From: Verrucomicrobiota bacterium
Lineage (GTDB): Bacteria; Verrucomicrobiota; Kiritimatiellia; UBA8416; JABMPJ01
Assembly: GCA_018648805.1 (NCBI GenBank)
Contig: JABGQM010000026.1
Location: 1 to 64,000, forward strand
Reading direction: 5' to 3'
DNA length: 64,000 bases
Notes under the pieces: model-generated
What the model saw: only the letters and a program-made list of their open reading frames with translations
Database searches by the model: none
Told to the model about the DNA's origin: nothing
Shown: positions 49,574 through 58,034 of the stretch, piece by piece
How positions within the stretch are numbered: position 1 is the stretch's first letter
Layout: every line of letters begins with the position of its first letter
Made by a program: the position numbers and the translations under genes

Positions 49574-50616
49574 TAGAGGGCCTCGATCCGCTTGAGGACA
49601 TCCTGCTGCGACGGGACAAAGCCGCCCAGCCGGTTCTCGAGAAGCACCTCGGCCTGCCCCGCGACGGCAAGCTGGACGTCCTCGATCAACTGCCCGGCAC
49701 TCATCTCAACGACCAGCAGGGATTTTATGCGTGCCGCCAGCTCACGGATACGTGCCGTGGGGAAGGGCCACAGTGTGATGGGGCGCAGCAGCCCCACCTT
49801 GAGACCGGCCGCACGTGCGTCGCTGAGAGCGCCCTTGCACACACGCGCACTGCTGCCGTAGGCCACCAGCAGCACGTCGCAATCATCGGTCATGCGCTCC
49901 TCGAGCATGACCTCCTCGCTCTCGATCTGACGGTATTTGGCCTGCAGCTTCAGGTTGATCTGCTCAAGTTCCTCTACCACCAGGTAGAGCGAGCGGATCA
50001 TGTTGGGCGGGCGCCCCGCTGCCCCCGTAGTGGCCCACGGTTTCTCGACGGTAGGCTGCACCGGTGTGCGTAGCTCGAAGGGCTCCATCATCTGCCCCAG
50101 TCGTCCATCTGTCAGGAGCATCACGGGTCCACGGTAACGGTCAGCCAGGTCGAAGGCGGTAAAGGTGAGGTCGTGCATCTCCTGTACCGAGTCGGGCGCC
50201 AGAACGATCTGGCGGTAGTCGCCATGGCCGCCGCCCTTGACGGCTTGAAAGTAGTCGGCCTGCGCCGGGGCAATGTTGCCCAGGCCGGGCCCCGCGCGCT
50301 GTACGTTGACAATCACGGCGGGAAGCTCAGCCCCCGCCAGCGTCGAAATGCCCTCCTGCTTGAGGCTGACCCCCGGGGAGGACGAGCTGGTCATGGCACG
50401 TTTGCCGGCCGCGCTGGCCCCGTAAACCATGTTGATTGCCGCTATCTCGCTCTCAGCCTGTAGGAAGGCGCGGCCATGCGGCGGCATGTGTGTGGCCATG
50501 TAGGAGGTCAACTCGTTCTGCGGCGTGATGGGATAACCAAAATAGCAGTCACACCCGGCCCGTATGGCGGCCTCGCCCAACGCGGTGTTCCCGTTCATCA
50601 ATACCCGCTCAGCCAT
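49573..50616 (-). CDS. vorB: 2-oxoacid:ferredoxin oxidoreductase, alpha subunit (VorB/KorA-type)
   Basis: 347 residues. The start (RVLMNGNTALGEAAIRAGCD) and FGYPITPQNEL, TSSSSPGVSLKQEGISTLAG and QADYFQAVKGGGHGDYR are typical of the short alpha subunits annotated as 3-methyl-2-oxobutanoate (VorB) or 2-oxoglutarate (KorA) ferredoxin oxidoreductase. The exact substrate (branched-chain 2-oxoacid or 2-oxoglutarate) cannot be told from sequence by eye. It holds the pyrimidine-binding domain of the TPP site and the C-terminal transketolase-like domain. Confidence 0.92.
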   Translation of the reverse strand: MAERVLMNGNTALGEAAIRAGCDCYFGYPITPQNELTSYMATHMPPHGRAFLQAESEIAAINMVYGASAAGKRAMTSSSSPGVSLKQEGISTLAGAELPAVIVNVQRAGPGLGNIAPAQADYFQAVKGGGHGDYRQIVLAPDSVQEMHDLTFTAFDLADRYRGPVMLLTDGRLGQMMEPFELRTPVQPTVEKPWATTGAAGRPPNMIRSLYLVVEELEQINLKLQAKYRQIESEEVMLEERMTDDCDVLLVAYGSSARVCKGALSDARAAGLKVGLLRPITLWPFPTARIRELAARIKSLLVVEMSAGQLIEDVQLAVAGQAEVLLENRLGGFVPSQQDVLKRIEAL

Positions 50617-50876
50617 TACGCGGTATCCCTCGCCGGCGACGCTTCGGCCGATACCGCGCGCGCCTCTTTGTCGATCTCAATAGCGGCCTCGGGGCACATA
50701 TCGACGCACTGGCGGCACCCCACACAGCGCTCATCTGAGTGGTTGTCAGGAACGCGATACCCTTTGGTGTTCAGTCGTTTAGACATGATTAGAAGGTCGC
50801 GCGGACAGGCGTCGACGCAGAGCTCACACCCCTTGCAGCGCTCCAAGTCTACCCTGACGTGAAATTGTTTCGCCAC
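50616..50876 (-). CDS. 2-oxoacid:ferredoxin oxidoreductase, delta (4Fe-4S ferredoxin) subunit
   Basis: 86 residues from a GTG at 50876 with GAGAGGG just upstream; an ATG at 50903 would give 95 residues but has no RBS. Two classical 4Fe-4S motifs are visible: [12 protein letters not shown] and [12 protein letters not shown], joined by a short linker. It passes electrons from the TPP/CoA complex to soluble ferredoxin. It is the first gene of the operon delta-alpha-beta-gamma, overlapping the alpha gene by 1 nt. The C-terminal Ala-rich tail ([16 protein letters not shown]) is beyond the usual domain. Confidence 0.92.
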   Translation of the reverse strand: MAKQFHVRVDLERCKGCELCVDACPRDLLIMSKRLNTKGYRVPDNHSDERCVGCRQCVDMCPEAAIEIDKEARAVSAEASPARDTA

Positions 50877-50962
50877 AATCCCTCTCGCTCCCTGTTGCCC
50901 CATGGTACTACCACGCAGGAAGCATACGAACCTTGCGCGCGGAGGCCAAGTGAAAAGGGTTC

Positions 50963-52510
50963 TCACTCAGTCGCGGCGAGCTCTATGACGCTCCCGGCCG
51001 GTATCCAGCCCATGGCCCGGCCACGGCGGACACTGAGCCAGCTGCCGCTCCGTTCCTCAATTGTGACGAGCGCGCCCTCCTTGCAGGCGAACAGGGCACG
51101 CGCCCGGTCGGCCGGGGCAAGGCGCGCCGTGGCGGGGGCCGCCATGATAGCCGCCCGATTCCAGTGCGGATAACGCCGCAGCCGCTGCGGCCACCCATCC
51201 ATTCGATTCGGTAGCGGCACGCCGGCCGCACGACAGGTCTGCTCCAGAACACGCGCCGTATCGACCGCGCCCGGTTCGGCACGCCGGCTGCGCAGCAGCT
51301 GTGCGATCGCTTTGCCATAGGCACCCGCGCTCAAGTGTACGACCCCGCGGTTGTACTGTAGCCACGCCGGTGCCGCATTCGTCAGGCCGGCATAGGCGGC
51401 CAGTGCGGCTTCGAAGTAGCCCGACGCGTAAGCCTGTACGGCTTCCACGTGAGCCGCAATCGCCGCGGCGTCGTGCGACGGCGCGTCGCGCAAGGCCGCG
51501 TCCGCATCCGTGCTCACCAAACCATCGCCGACCGGCGCCGTACCCACCGGGCGGTACTGCTGCGAGCGGTCGATCGCGTGCTTGGCGTGGAAGGTCACCT
51601 GGTACGGGCCCTGCGTCTGAGTGTGGTAGGTACCGCTGCGTGCGTCAAAACTGGTGAACCTGAGGGGGGGGATGGTGTCCGCATCGCTGCTGAGTGGAAT
51701 GAGGACCTGCTCGAACTCCACCCCGGTCTTGTCTCGCTCAAGCAGGCGGGGCGGGTAGACCTTGAAACCTGCGTCCGGGCCTATGGCGGGACAGCTTACC
51801 GTGTCGAGATAGCCATCACCGGTGATACGAATCCCTACCTTGATCAGATCGCCTACCGCGACATCGAGCGGCACCGGTAGCGCCTCAAAGGCAAACCTGC
51901 CGACGGCGCCGGAGGCACGCAGCCCTGCCGGCGGTGCCGGCAACGCTGAAACAGAGAACACCAGCGGATCAACCGGGAGGCTTAGTGGCTGTTCAACCCA
52001 CTGGCGACCGAAGAAAGAGCGCCGTTGCACGATGTGTGTGGCCGCGACCGATGGCGCTAGCCGAACGCGCCCCGGCTTCAATGCCCGGCAGCGTGCGCGG
52101 TAGTGACGCGTCTCCAGGATGGTGCGCCCCTTCAGGCTGCGCTGAATCGGGAGATCTTCGATCGGCCCCATGGTCAGCGTTCCGGCGTCAGGCATGCCGC
52201 CCAGCGTGAGACCTGTACCCAGGCGAATCCCGGATGAGACGACCTTGACCGTCAACATGAAGGTCTCATACTGGTAAATGGCCTCGCGGTCGACCCCCAG
52301 CTGCACCGCTACGCTTGGCTGTGTACTCTGGGCCATCGCCCCCTGCGTGGCCAGGAGCAGCAAGAGGAACAGCCGAACAGCCGAACAATCGAACCGCCGA
52401 ACTACGAAGTGGGGAAGATGACGCATAGGCGGTTGAGATGCCGTTGGCCTTCTTGTTCGTAGTTCGAATGTTCGGCTGTTCGATTGTTCGATTGTTCGCC
52501 CCTTGGTCAT
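50963..52510 (-). CDS. BatD-like protein with TPR and SH3-like domain, repeat-encoded N-terminus
   Basis: 515 residues. The ATG at 52510 overlaps the stop of the upstream batD gene (ATGA). Residues about 4-48 are encoded by element E10 (for example [11 protein letters not shown] and [13 protein letters not shown]). A hydrophobic signal segment follows (about 46-60, ending TQGAMAQ). The mature region begins with a BatD-type beta-sandwich (about 65-330). A TPR-like segment (about 360-430) and a C-terminal SH3-like part (about 465-512; [20 protein letters not shown]) come next. BatD-family proteins are linked to oxidative-stress tolerance and partner BatA-C. An internal ATG at 52426 is possible but lies inside E10 with no RBS. 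Confidence 0.85.
   Translation of the reverse strand: MTKGRTIEQSNSRTFELRTRRPTASQPPMRHLPHFVVRRFDCSAVRLFLLLLLATQGAMAQSTQPSVAVQLGVDREAIYQYETFMLTVKVVSSGIRLGTGLTLGGMPDAGTLTMGPIEDLPIQRSLKGRTILETRHYRARCRALKPGRVRLAPSVAATHIVQRRSFFGRQWVEQPLSLPVDPLVFSVSALPAPPAGLRASGAVGRFAFEALPVPLDVAVGDLIKVGIRITGDGYLDTVSCPAIGPDAGFKVYPPRLLERDKTGVEFEQVLIPLSSDADTIPPLRFTSFDARSGTYHTQTQGPYQVTFHAKHAIDRSQQYRPVGTAPVGDGLVSTDADAALRDAPSHDAAAIAAHVEAVQAYASGYFEAALAAYAGLTNAAPAWLQYNRGVVHLSAGAYGKAIAQLLRSRRAEPGAVDTARVLEQTCRAAGVPLPNRMDGWPQRLRRYPHWNRAAIMAAPATARLAPADRARALFACKEGALVTIEERSGSWLSVRRGRAMGWIPAGSVIELAATE
52367..52499 (-). repeat. Octamer-word element E10 at a gene junction
   Basis: B-end on the left (actacgaagtgggg), right side ttgttcgtagttcg, with words GAACAGCC, GAACAGCC, GAACAATC, gaaccgcc on the left and gaatgttc, ggctgttc, gattgttc, gattgttc on the right. 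The core (aagatgacgcataggcgg and onward) is unlike the other elements. The element lies between the start codon and the signal peptide of the BatD-like gene. Confidence 0.92.
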
Positions 52511-55143
52511 TCGACGCTCCCTTGCACACTGAGCAGCGTTAGGTCTGTTCGCACCCGCTGCAGCTCATGCAGCGAGAGCAGCACACTGGATCCCAGGAGC
52601 ACGGTCGCTGCCACGGCCACGGCCAGGGCGCGCCGCCAGCCACGCCGCCAGCCCAACAGGCGCAGGATGCCTACCAGCCAGACCAGGCTGAGCGCGGCCA
52701 CCGCCCATGTGATGCGGGCGGCGAGCGAACCCCCGAAGTGCCAGAACAGCGGGAGGCGATACCATGGCAGCGATGCCTGGGCTCTCGGGTCGCCTTCCAT
52801 CGATGCCAGGACCATGTTGCGCTCTATCGCGGGTGTGGTGCCGCTGTAGACCTCGGCACCACGCAGAGCCCGATACGCGGCGTCATAACGCCCGGCCATC
52901 AGAAACGCCGTTCCCATGTTGTAGAGCAGAGCACCATTGCCGTGGCCGATCGCGTAGAGCTCGCGGTAGGTCTCAGCGGCACGCAGATAGTCCTGCGGTT
53001 GTGCTGCGGTAGCCATGTGTGTGTTGGCTTCCTCCCACAGGAAGCGTTCCCGTATCACATCCCCACGGGCCACGCCAGCCAGGCTGAGCACCAGCAGAAT
53101 TCCCAGGGCCAGCTTCTCGAGGCGCTTCAGTGCGCCGCGCATACGCTTTGCATCGGCCTGCACATTCTGTGCCGATGCGGCGGAGGGGTCATACGCGGCA
53201 TTGAAACTGCGGTCGAGCACATCCACCACCTCGTGCGAGAGCTCACGGTCGACCCCGTGTTCGCGCAACAGACGCGCGGCGTCGCGTGGTGTGATGCCGC
53301 CCTCCCTGCCCCCCCAGCGGTTGGCGAGGTACTTGCGCAGCCCCGTCATGAGCAGGGCGCGGGCTTCGTTGGCCGACCGTCCGGCCTTGTGTTCGGCCCG
53401 CTCTACCAGGCGCAGGGCTTCCTGGATAGCTGCCCGACGTCGCCGGCTCTCGGCCGTAGTGGTCAGACGTAGACGCACAAAAACCACCATCCCGATAAGC
53501 GCGAAGAGGGAGGGCCCCAGCACGAGTGCGACACGCGCCCCCAGTGATAGCCAGGGCGGTGCGGCCTCCGGGCCGGCCGGCGAAAGCGTGATCGGTGCAG
53601 GAATCAGATCATCGTGCGAGCCGTGCGCCGTCACGGCGGGAGTGTCGTTGGTGGCGGCCACGATGAAGTCCTCCTGCACCTCGTCGGCCTGGTAGGCCAC
53701 AAGCGGTATCGGGGCCGTGCGGACCACTTCGTAGCGGCGCGTGGTGCTGTCATAGTAGGCGATCTCGACGGCCGGGAACTCAATCGTGCCCGCGCGAATC
53801 GGGCGCACGGTGTAGGTGAACGTCTTGCCGTCGGGAAGGGCCGTGCTCTCGACCGTGTCCGCATAGACGCGGAAGACCTCGGCCAGGTCCGGCTGCTGAG
53901 TCAGGGCGGGTGCACGCAGGTTGTCCACGCTCATGGCCCCGCGGACGGAGAGGGTCAGGCGGATGGGGTCGCCCACGTTGCAGGTTTGTGTATCCAACGA
54001 GGCCTCTGCCACGATATTCGATCCGATGGCGCCGATGTAGCTGGCCGGACGCCCTGTGGACGGCGGCGGGATCACCTGGACGGAGAGGTCCCGGGTCATG
54101 GCGTAAACCGGCCGGGTGGTGGCCTGCCCGGCGGCATCAACCGTGGTGAATACTCGTCCCTTAAACGTGATCGGACCGAAGCTGTGCGTCCCCTCCTGTT
54201 TGGGAACATAGCGCGTCCGCAGCCGGTATGTCAGGTAGGCCTTGCCATCGATCGTCTCCTCGGACCGCTTCAGGCGGAAGAGGGCCCGTGAGGCGCCGCC
54301 CGGGCCATCGAAGCTCAAAAAACTGCTAAGTGCATCCGGTTGCATCGTAAACCCGTTGATTCCGAAACCGGCCGAGCGCCGGCCCGAAATGAGAAGGCCT
54401 TGCAGGACCTTCTGCGTATCCTGACTTTCCAGGCCCGCGATCGCCTTGAGCTGAAGATGGGGCACCGTCAGGTCGGGCGGGTCACCCGTATTGAAGGGAT
54501 CCACACTGGCATAGTTGCCCGGTAGACGCAGAATAGAAACGGCCAGCGTTACCTCGAACGCTTCATCCACAATCACCTTCTCACGCGTCGTTTCCAGGCG
54601 GAGCCGCACGTGGTCCTGTTTCTCTATCCCCACCACCGAAATCTGCGGTCCGTCTGTCTGGTAAATCTGTCCGCCATGCGACAACCGCACCGGACCGAGG
54701 GGGAGGGTGCCGGCGCGCCCCGGTGTAAGGCGATAGATGAAGATGCGGCCCCTGAATACGGTGCGCTGCATCTTGCCATTGATGAAGGTGGCATGCTGGT
54801 AGTTCTGGTCTCGGCTGTCCTGCAGGGCATAGGTACAGTCAGCGATAGCGGAAAGATCGGGGGGAGGTGCATTGCGTAGTCCCGATACCCTCACCGTCAG
54901 CGTGACCGGGTCACCCAGGTAGATCTGGCGTGAGGATGCATCCACCGTTAGCTGCACCTCTCCTGCCGAGGGCTGCGCCACGCAAAGAAAGATGCAGATG
55001 AGAGCTGGGAACATTCGAACATTCGAACAGCCGAACAGCCGAACTACGAACAGGAAAGACGACTTGCGCTCCCCAACCTGTTCGCCGGCTTTCCCACTTC
55101 GTAGTTCGATTGTTCGATTGTTCAATTGTTCGATTGTTCCCAC
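52507..55143 (-). CDS. batD: BatD-family protein (oxygen-tolerance type), repeat-encoded N-terminus
   Basis: 878 residues from the GTG at 55143, whose G closes the TAG of the upstream gene; a TTG two codons earlier is also in frame. Residues about 2-45 are encoded by element E11 (TIEQLNNRTIELR and VVRLFGCSNVRMF). A short hydrophobic signal follows (FPALICIFLCVAQPSA). Several BatD-type beta-sandwich domains follow (about 60-500; VDASSRQIYLGDPVTLTVRV). A membrane segment near 540, a helical DUF-like region and a TPR-like segment (about 740-800) follow. Two C-terminal membrane helices end it (about 810-860). An internal ATG at 55014 would skip most of E11 but has no RBS. Confidence 0.88.
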   Translation of the reverse strand: MGTIEQLNNRTIELRSGKAGEQVGERKSSFLFVVRLFGCSNVRMFPALICIFLCVAQPSAGEVQLTVDASSRQIYLGDPVTLTVRVSGLRNAPPPDLSAIADCTYALQDSRDQNYQHATFINGKMQRTVFRGRIFIYRLTPGRAGTLPLGPVRLSHGGQIYQTDGPQISVVGIEKQDHVRLRLETTREKVIVDEAFEVTLAVSILRLPGNYASVDPFNTGDPPDLTVPHLQLKAIAGLESQDTQKVLQGLLISGRRSAGFGINGFTMQPDALSSFLSFDGPGGASRALFRLKRSEETIDGKAYLTYRLRTRYVPKQEGTHSFGPITFKGRVFTTVDAAGQATTRPVYAMTRDLSVQVIPPPSTGRPASYIGAIGSNIVAEASLDTQTCNVGDPIRLTLSVRGAMSVDNLRAPALTQQPDLAEVFRVYADTVESTALPDGKTFTYTVRPIRAGTIEFPAVEIAYYDSTTRRYEVVRTAPIPLVAYQADEVQEDFIVAATNDTPAVTAHGSHDDLIPAPITLSPAGPEAAPPWLSLGARVALVLGPSLFALIGMVVFVRLRLTTTAESRRRRAAIQEALRLVERAEHKAGRSANEARALLMTGLRKYLANRWGGREGGITPRDAARLLREHGVDRELSHEVVDVLDRSFNAAYDPSAASAQNVQADAKRMRGALKRLEKLALGILLVLSLAGVARGDVIRERFLWEEANTHMATAAQPQDYLRAAETYRELYAIGHGNGALLYNMGTAFLMAGRYDAAYRALRGAEVYSGTTPAIERNMVLASMEGDPRAQASLPWYRLPLFWHFGGSLAARITWAVAALSLVWLVGILRLLGWRRGWRRALAVAVAATVLLGSSVLLSLHELQRVRTDLTLLSVQGSVE
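55009..55139 (+). repeat. Octamer-word element E11 at a gene junction
   Basis: Left words: two GAACATTC, two GAACAGCC, GAACTACG, then acaggaaagacgac. A distinct core follows, then the B-end (cccacttcgtagttcg) and right words gattgttc, gattgttc, aattgttc, gattgttc. It ends 1 nt before the batD start on the complementary strand, and is translated in frame as the N-terminus of that protein. Confidence 0.93.
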
Positions 55144-57992
55144 TACCAATCCCGCTCGCGCGGCGAAAGCGGCGCAGACCTGTTACGCTCGCGTTGCTTC
55201 TCCTCATACTCCTTTTCACGCTCTAAGGCGCGATCAAGTAGCTTCTGCAACTCCTCTTCGGTTAGCTCCTGCTCCTGGGGCTCTGGTTCAGGCGGCTCTT
55301 GCTCCGGCGGTTCCTGCTCGGGCGGCTCCTCTTCCGGCGGCTCCTTTTGATCGGGTGGCTGTTCCTGGTCCTGCGGCTGTTCCTGATCCTGCTGTTGATT
55401 CTCAGGTTTCGGGATCAACGCCTCAATCTGTTTGAGCAGGTCGTAGCTATGAAGCTCTTGGTCCAACGCGCTGGCTTGCTTGTCGGCCTTCAGGTGATCC
55501 ACGGCGTGCTGCTGGGCGGCAATAGCCTGTTCAGCCAATGCCAGGATGTTGCTGTGTGCCTCGACGGACAACCCTTGGTCGGTTGGGTTGGCTCCGTTAG
55601 GATCGGGCTGACCGTCAGGACCGCCCGGGTTGCTGGGGGCGGCATTCGCCGGAAGGGGATCGGGAAGGCGTTCCACAAAGAGCGGTGTCAACGCGCGGGC
55701 TTCCTCCTGATCCACCAGGTTTCGTAGCGTGGGCGGCTCACCTGTGGGTAGGGTCTGTCGGGTCGCATGCACGGCGTTGCTCTGGCGGCGTAGATCCTCC
55801 TGCAGCAGCCGCTGGTAATCGGCCATCTGCTTCCAGATGCCATACAGGTTCGATTCCGCATCGGCGACCGGACCGTAGGCCGCCGGAGCGAGATCGCGCA
55901 GTCCCGCGCTGGCATCCAGCATGCTGTCCTGGATGCTATCCATCGCCCCGTTCATCATGCCCAGCTGCTCCTGGGGTGCCTGTTGCATCATGCCCAACAA
56001 CTTCCCTTTGAGCGGTATCCAGAGTTGGGCGTTGGCCTTTTGCCGTGCGGATAAGGCCTCAAAAAGAGGTATCTGGGAGGGGGTCTCGTTGGTGAACACC
56101 TGCGGGGCGACCTCAAGAATGTTGCGCTGCTCCGACAACATCGTCTCCAAGAGGGCGAACGGTTCGGTCTGCCCGTGCTCCTGCATAAGGCGCGCCACCA
56201 GAGCCTTCTCCCTGGCCTCAGGAAGCGCTTTGAGCATGAGGGCGAGGTTGGCCCGGTCATCGCTCGCGTCCGGCACCGCGCGCAGGGCTTCCTGGAAGGC
56301 CGCGGCTGACTGACGCAGCGTGGTGTCGCGCGCCTCCAGCGTATCCGCATCCACGGCGCCGTCCATTTCTTCGGCCTGGCGATACAACGCCGCCCCCAGC
56401 CCGCTCGCGGCCGTCGCGTCCCTATCACGTCGCGACTGCACCAGCCGCCGTAGAACCGCGGATGCCTTGCCATACTCACCGGCGCGATACCAGGCGATGG
56501 CGGCATTGAATTCGAAATCACGCTGCGACTCGCGCGTGGAGCCCTTGGCCGCTTGCTCGTACACGGCCGCGGCTTCGGCATATTGCTCTTTGCGGTAAAG
56601 GCGCTGCGCCATCCGTGCCCCTGACCGCCCCGGGGGAATGTCCGGCACAGCGTTGGTCACCGCAGGTTCTGTCACGGCCGTCAGGTTCGTGCCCGTGGCC
56701 AGGGGCGAACGCCCGATCGGTACCGCACCAGTGGTTTGGGCGCATGCCGATCCGCCCGCCCAAAGCAGCCCCGCAAGGACAAGTGCCGTTGCAGCGCCGG
56801 AGATATCCTTTAATGAGCTCTTTGGCGGCGAGATATTCTTTGTGTCTCTTGCTTGCCGATTGATCCCCACTTCGGAGTTCGGCTGTTCGGCTGTTCGATG
56901 GTTCGATTGTTCCCCCGCTTGCCCTCCATAGCCCGCAGGGCGAAGGAGGGACTTCCGCCCTCCGCCCTCCGCCCGCCGCCCTCCGGTCACCAGCCTCCCG
57001 CGACTGAGGCAGGCCCCTGCGAGGAACAGCACAAAAGCAGGCAGGAGAAAGAGCTGGTAGCGTTCAACGTGACGCCGTTGCAGTGTCTCCTCGAGGTCCT
57101 GCGCAAGGATCTGACTGAGACGCTTGCGGTAGAGGGCACCCAGGGTCGTGCTGGCCGTGCTGGCGGTGCCGACCGGCACGTAGGCGCCACCCGAGATCTG
57201 GGCGATCCGGTCCAGTGTTTCGTTGTCGAGGCGGGTCACGACCTCGCTGCCATCGTGCCGCGCAAAGGCGCCCTCGCGCTCCGCATCCGGAATACGCGCG
57301 CCGCGCTGATCCCCCAGGCCGACCGTGAAAATGGGAATGCCGCTCTCGGAGGCCTGTTCGGCCAACGCAATCGCACGGCCGCTCAGGTCCTCCCCGTCCG
57401 ATATCAGGACGATGGCCTTGTGGTTGCTGTCGGCGGTCTCAAACGCGGCGATGGACTTGGCGATCGCATCCCCGATATCGGTTTCACCCCGCGGTGCGGA
57501 ATCGACCGTAATGCTGTCGAGTGAGTGCTTGAGGTAGGCGTAGTCGGTCGTCAGGGGGCACATCAGGACGGCCTTGTGACGGAACGCTATCAAGGCGGCG
57601 CGGTCACCCTCGAGGTCGTGAATCAGGTCAATCAGGTCCACCTTGGCGCGCCCCAACCGATTGGGGTAGACATCGGCGGCCAGCATGGAACGCGACACAT
57701 CCAGCGCAATCACGAGGTCGCGTCCACGCTTGAAAACCATCTCTTCACGTACGCCCCAGCGTGGACGCGAGGCGGCAAACAGCATCAGGAACAGGGCCAG
57801 CGACAACAGGACGCTCTGCCATATCGTGCGCCCCTTTGCGTAACGCGGCTGCAGGCGCTTCTGCATGGTCGGCGACACAAAGACTGCCAGGTTCCGCTCA
57901 CGCCGTTGCGCCGCCGCATACCACCAGAACCCCAGCCCAGGCACCAGCCAGAGCAGCATCAGCATCCACGGATATGCAAAAGATAAACTCAT
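55143..57992 (-). CDS. Fused BatB (von Willebrand A) and BatC (TPR) protein
   Basis: 949 residues from the ATG at 57992; no clear RBS, and a TTG 5 codons earlier is also in frame. Part one (about 1-330) is BatB: two N-terminal helices, a VWA domain with the metal-site motif ALDVSRSM (Asp98), and a C-terminal helix (about 312-330; QLFLLPAFVLFLAGACL). Part two (about 400-949) is BatC: it begins with what looks like a signal peptide (AATALVLAGLLWAGGSACAQ). It continues with TPR repeats and a Glu/Pro/Gln-rich stretch (QEQPPDQKEPPEEEPPEQEP). The joint (about 335-377) is encoded by elements H2 and E12 read in frame. In relatives these are separate genes (family knowledge). Membrane complex with BatA and BatD. 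Confidence 0.9.
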   Translation of the reverse strand: MSLSFAYPWMLMLLWLVPGLGFWWYAAAQRRERNLAVFVSPTMQKRLQPRYAKGRTIWQSVLLSLALFLMLFAASRPRWGVREEMVFKRGRDLVIALDVSRSMLAADVYPNRLGRAKVDLIDLIHDLEGDRAALIAFRHKAVLMCPLTTDYAYLKHSLDSITVDSAPRGETDIGDAIAKSIAAFETADSNHKAIVLISDGEDLSGRAIALAEQASESGIPIFTVGLGDQRGARIPDAEREGAFARHDGSEVVTRLDNETLDRIAQISGGAYVPVGTASTASTTLGALYRKRLSQILAQDLEETLQRRHVERYQLFLLPAFVLFLAGACLSRGRLVTGGRRAEGGGRKSLLRPAGYGGQAGEQSNHRTAEQPNSEVGINRQARDTKNISPPKSSLKDISGAATALVLAGLLWAGGSACAQTTGAVPIGRSPLATGTNLTAVTEPAVTNAVPDIPPGRSGARMAQRLYRKEQYAEAAAVYEQAAKGSTRESQRDFEFNAAIAWYRAGEYGKASAVLRRLVQSRRDRDATAASGLGAALYRQAEEMDGAVDADTLEARDTTLRQSAAAFQEALRAVPDASDDRANLALMLKALPEAREKALVARLMQEHGQTEPFALLETMLSEQRNILEVAPQVFTNETPSQIPLFEALSARQKANAQLWIPLKGKLLGMMQQAPQEQLGMMNGAMDSIQDSMLDASAGLRDLAPAAYGPVADAESNLYGIWKQMADYQRLLQEDLRRQSNAVHATRQTLPTGEPPTLRNLVDQEEARALTPLFVERLPDPLPANAAPSNPGGPDGQPDPNGANPTDQGLSVEAHSNILALAEQAIAAQQHAVDHLKADKQASALDQELHSYDLLKQIEALIPKPENQQQDQEQPQDQEQPPDQKEPPEEEPPEQEPPEQEPPEPEPQEQELTEEELQKLLDRALEREKEYEEKQRERNRSAPLSPRERDW
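56864..56913 (-). repeat. Octamer-word half-element E12 inside a CDS
   Basis: A degenerate B-end (ccccacttcggagttcgg) and right words ggctgttc, gatggttc, gattgttc. Like E9 it is a single arm and lies inside an open reading frame. It is followed immediately by H2. Confidence 0.9.
56920..56990 (+). repeat. Heptamer-word element H2 inside a CDS
   Basis: A module that includes the hairpin CCCTCC / GGAGGG with inner GCCC-GCA-GGGC, followed by heptads ttccgcc, ctccgcc, ctccgcc, cgccgcc, ctccggt. The hairpin module is also found unchanged in H3 about 3.2 kb away (shared stretch of about 30 bp). Here it is read in frame within the BatB-BatC fusion. Confidence 0.88.
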
Positions 57993-58034
57993 TTCAAACC
58001 AAGACAATCAGAACTCACAATTCAGAGCGCTCCC

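Noticed and set aside
52567..53472. 301-codon plus-strand ORF inside the batD gene
   Set aside because: Antisense shadow with biased composition and no recognisable family.
13953..56913. The E elements as insertion sequences or MITEs with terminal repeats
   Set aside because: No target-site duplication and no constant outer termini are visible: arms end at different words. A non-transposase mechanism is more likely, but this is not excluded.
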